NCBI GenBank assembly: GCA_025937075.1
Contig: JAICSD010000042.1
Location: 1 to 16,063, forward strand
DNA length: 16,063 nt
Source of the DNA: Vicinamibacteria bacterium
GTDB taxonomy: Bacteria; Acidobacteriota; Vicinamibacteria; Vicinamibacterales; 2-12-FULL-66-21
Direction of reading: 5' to 3'
The notes beneath the pieces are model-generated. The model was not told the DNA's origin. It saw only the letters and a program-made list of their open reading frames with translations, and did not search any database. This document shows positions 13,687-16,063 of this stretch, one piece after another (the first letter of the stretch is position 1; the number at the start of each line of letters is the position of its first letter). The position numbers and the translations under genes were made by a program.

Positions 13687-14668
13687 AAGGGTGATTCTGG
13701 CCGGCTTGCTTGCGGCGCTCGGGATGACGCCTGCGGTGTCGTACGCGCAGACGACGCGTCTGCTGATCGTCGTGGGTCTGGGCGGAGATCCCGAGCACGG
13801 AGAACTGTTCCGCAAGTGGGGGACGACGCTGGCGGAGACCGCGTCGGGAACGCTGGGCATACCGAAGGGCAACATCATTTATTTGTCGGACGATGCGCAG
13901 GCGGGAGCCGCCGGACGATCGACGCGAGAGGCGGTCGTCAAGGCATTCGGGGACCTTGCCGCGCAGGCCGGAGAAGAGGACACCGTCGCGATCGTCCTGT
14001 TTGGGCTCGGCACGTTCGATGGCAAGGTCGCGAAGTTCAACCTGCCAGGCCCGGACATGACGGCAGAGGAATTCGCTCCCCTGCTCGCGAAAGTGAAGTC
14101 GAAGCGCGTGGTGTTCGTCGATACGGCGAGCGCGAGCGGACCATTCGTCGAAGCGCTGTCCGGTCCTGGCCGCGTGATTCTGGCTGCGACGCGCACGGGA
14201 GCCGAGAAGTTTGCGACGCTGTTCGGCGGTCCCTTCGTCGAAGCGTTCGCCACGGAAGCGGCCGACACCGATCGCGACGGACGCGTGTCGTTCCTCGAGG
14301 CGTTCGAGTACGCGCGCGCGCAGGTTGCGGCGTCTTATCAGCGCGAAGGACTGATGCAGAAGGAGCACGCGATCCTCGACGACAACGGCGACAAGGAAGG
14401 ATCGATGGAGCCGGGTCCGCAGGCGAAGGACGGCCAGTCGGCCGCGGTCCTGAGCCTTGGATCGTTGAAACCGCAAGCCGCACCCGCGACCGAACAGCTG
14501 CGCGGGCTGTACGCCGAGCGGCAGGCGCTCGAGCGGCGGATCGAATCGTTGAAGCTGCTGAAGAGCGGGATGGATCCGGACAAGTACGCGTCCGAGCTGG
14601 AGAAGCTCGTGACGGACCTTGCGTTGAAGAGCCGTCAGATCCGCGAAGCGGAAGGGAAGGAGAAATGA
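13676..14668 (+). CDS. secreted caspase-like (C14/C13 fold) protein with degenerate active site, EF-hand and C-terminal coiled coil
   Basis: A 330-residue protein exported by a Sec signal peptide (1-24, VSYAQ cut region). Residues about 27-190 follow the caspase-hemoglobinase pattern: strand LLIVVGLGG, strand NIIYLSDDA, a helix, strand DTVAIVLFGLGTFDG and strand RVVFVDTASASGPF. In active members the third strand ends in x-G-H-G and the fourth in D-x-C-x-S-G. Here these read FGLG (109-112) and DTASASG (149-155), so both His and Cys are absent. A canonical 12-residue EF-hand loop follows (Asp197, Asp199, Asp201, Arg203, Ser205, Glu208). The C-terminus from about 273 is a charged helix or coiled coil. 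It starts 10 bp after the VWA stop; no clear Shine-Dalgarno, with TGGAGG lying 19 nt upstream. A GTG at 13691 is an alternative start. Confidence 0.8.
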   Translation: MLNRRVILAGLLAALGMTPAVSYAQTTRLLIVVGLGGDPEHGELFRKWGTTLAETASGTLGIPKGNIIYLSDDAQAGAAGRSTREAVVKAFGDLAAQAGEEDTVAIVLFGLGTFDGKVAKFNLPGPDMTAEEFAPLLAKVKSKRVVFVDTASASGPFVEALSGPGRVILAATRTGAEKFATLFGGPFVEAFATEAADTDRDGRVSFLEAFEYARAQVAASYQREGLMQKEHAILDDNGDKEGSMEPGPQAKDGQSAAVLSLGSLKPQAAPATEQLRGLYAERQALERRIESLKLLKSGMDPDKYASELEKLVTDLALKSRQIREAEGKEK

Positions 14669-15441
14669 GGCGCGCAGTCATCGCAGGTGCGCTGCTCGTC
14701 GTGGCCGGCGCCGCCGTTGTCGGCGCGCAGCGCTACGGCGGGTACGACCAGTCGCCCGGGCCGCCGCTGCAGCCGACCGGCAACACGCCGTACGACGGCC
14801 GGTTCGTGTTCATTCGCCTCAAGTACGATACGGGCGGGTTCGGCGGGTTCCGCATGCGCCAGGGGCCGCCGTGGTCGCACGACTATCCGCGCGGCGAGAT
14901 GCACTTCATGAAGATCATGGAGGAGATCACGCTGCTGAAGCCGCGCACGGACGGCTCGAACATTCTCGCGCTCGACGATCCCGAGCTGTTCAACTATCCC
15001 GTGGCCTACATGGCGGAGCCGGGCTTCTGGACGGTGACGGACAAGCAGGCCGAGAACTTCCGCGCGTACCTGCAGAAGGGCGGGTTCGTGATCTTCGACG
15101 ACTTCCGCGGGTACGACTGGGAGAATCTGCAGACGCAGATGCGGCGCGTGCTGCCCGAGTGGCACTGGATGCCGCTCGATGGCACGCACCCAATCTTTCA
15201 TTCGTTCTTCGAGATCGACGATCCGCTCTCGCTCGCGCCGCCGTACGGCGGCCTGCCGCCATCGTACTGGGGCATTTACGAGGACAACGACCCGAAGAAG
15301 CGGCTCGTCGCGATCGCGAACGTGAACAACGACATCAGCGAATACTGGGAGTGGTCGGATACCGGCTATGCTCCGGTGGATCTCTCGAACGAAGCGTACA
15401 AGTTCGGCGTGAACTATCTTGTGTATGCGATGACGCACTAG
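14665..15441 (+). CDS. secreted DUF4159-domain protein
   Basis: A 258-residue protein with a Sec signal peptide (MRRAVIAGALLVVAGAAVVG, cut near AQ22) and one DUF4159-type domain. The recognised pattern includes FVFIRLKYD (48-56), EMHFMKIMEEIT (78-89), LALDDPELFNYPVAYMAEPG (101-120), FRAYLQKGGFVIFDDFRG (132-149) and the final FGVNYLVYAMTH. DUF4159 usually forms the C-terminal part of larger membrane proteins beside MoxR/DUF58/VWA genes and is thought to have a flavodoxin or GATase-like fold (recalled). Here it stands alone and has its own export signal. The ATG at 14665 overlaps the previous stop (ATGA), with AAGGAG just upstream, so translation is coupled to the caspase-like gene. Biochemical function unknown. 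Confidence 0.86.
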   Translation: MRRAVIAGALLVVAGAAVVGAQRYGGYDQSPGPPLQPTGNTPYDGRFVFIRLKYDTGGFGGFRMRQGPPWSHDYPRGEMHFMKIMEEITLLKPRTDGSNILALDDPELFNYPVAYMAEPGFWTVTDKQAENFRAYLQKGGFVIFDDFRGYDWENLQTQMRRVLPEWHWMPLDGTHPIFHSFFEIDDPLSLAPPYGGLPPSYWGIYEDNDPKKRLVAIANVNNDISEYWEWSDTGYAPVDLSNEAYKFGVNYLVYAMTH

Positions 15442-15455
15442 CTGACGCTGTCGGG

Positions 15456-15545
15456 GCTCGGGAACCGGGGCTCGGATCCGGATTGCGGGATGAAAGCCCG
15501 GACCCCGGACCCCGAATCCCGAATCCCGGACCCCGGGCCCCGACC
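15456..15545. repeat. 7-bp tandem array (7 units of CCCGNNN) with inverted heptads upstream
   Basis: From 15497 to 15545 seven heptads follow without a break: CCCGGAC twice, CCCGAAT twice, CCCGGAC, CCCGGGC, CCCGACC. Just upstream, GCTCGGG (15456-15462) and AACCGGG (15463-15469) are heptads of the opposite sense (NNNCGGG), so the transcript could fold into a large hairpin. It fills most of the 133-bp gap between the DUF4159 and MoxR genes and may set their relative expression. Unit size and position recall the short tandemly repeated repetitive sequences of cyanobacteria. It is not a CRISPR array: units are too short and there are no spacers. Confidence 0.85.
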
Positions 15546-15562
15546 CCGGTAGCCGTCACGAC

Positions 15563-15567
15563 GGAGG
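15563..15567 (+). promoter_or_regulatory. Shine-Dalgarno fixing a TTG start for the MoxR gene
   Basis: GGAGG lies 7 nt before TTG 15575. No ATG or GTG with a ribosome-binding site lies nearby; the first in-frame ATG is at 15641, inside the protein. This supports an unusual TTG start. Confidence 0.7.
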
Positions 15568-15574
15568 TATTGCA

Positions 15575-16063
<489 letters not shown>

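Noticed and set aside
13816..14664. open frame running into the DUF4159 gene from upstream, suggesting a longer fusion protein
   Set aside because: The part before 14665 is out of frame with the caspase-like gene and Arg-rich. The signal peptide and Shine-Dalgarno sequence fix the DUF4159 start at 14665.
15456..15545. CRISPR array
   Set aside because: The repeat is 7 bp and contiguous, without unique spacers, and no cas gene is present.

Overview
The window is GC-rich chromosomal DNA, densely coded, with no tRNA, rRNA, CRISPR array or recognisable mobile element. It resembles an Acidobacteriota genome, possibly of the Vicinamibacteria type. That guess rests on the gene families and the gene order at the right-hand end (membrane VWA protein, caspase-like protein, DUF4159 protein, MoxR ATPase), on a cytochrome c of the 'putative heme-binding domain' type, and on Tat-exported molybdenum and PQQ enzymes. 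No phylogenetic marker is present, so the lineage is an inference.

Left part (1-3276): the tail of an RND efflux membrane-fusion protein and, three bases later, a complete RND inner-membrane pump of the MdtB/MdtC kind. Next (3345-4203, minus strand) come dUTPase and, 25 bp behind it, a small VOC-family protein, probably one operon. Divergent to dut is a secreted protein of unknown function (4306-4887).

Middle part (4912-11198): a periplasmic oxidation region. On the minus strand lie a PQQ-dependent dehydrogenase and a Tat-exported alpha/beta hydrolase, separated by 46 bp. Divergent on the plus strand are a c-type cytochrome, a [2Fe-2S] subunit and a Tat-exported molybdopterin subunit of the isoquinoline 1-oxidoreductase/xanthine dehydrogenase type. 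The last two overlap by 4 bp. The shared upstream region at 7874-8000 holds a good promoter, nested inverted repeats and a direct repeat. A reasonable model is that both oxidoreductases deliver electrons to a c-type cytochrome; the substrates cannot be read from sequence.

Right part (11377-16063): a VWA membrane protein, a secreted caspase-like protein that has lost the expected His and Cys but carries a textbook EF-hand, a secreted DUF4159 protein, and the first 163 codons of a MoxR-type AAA+ ATPase. This is the most interesting part: it looks like an envelope-located MoxR/VWA system with a pseudo-protease as a partner.

The gene gaps are unusually rich in short tandem repeats: 9-bp units next to stop codons (three sites), 7-bp units (two sites) and a 14-bp tandem. 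Several genes also lack a Shine-Dalgarno sequence and have a -10-like box where a leaderless transcript would need it. No gap exceeds 300 bases.
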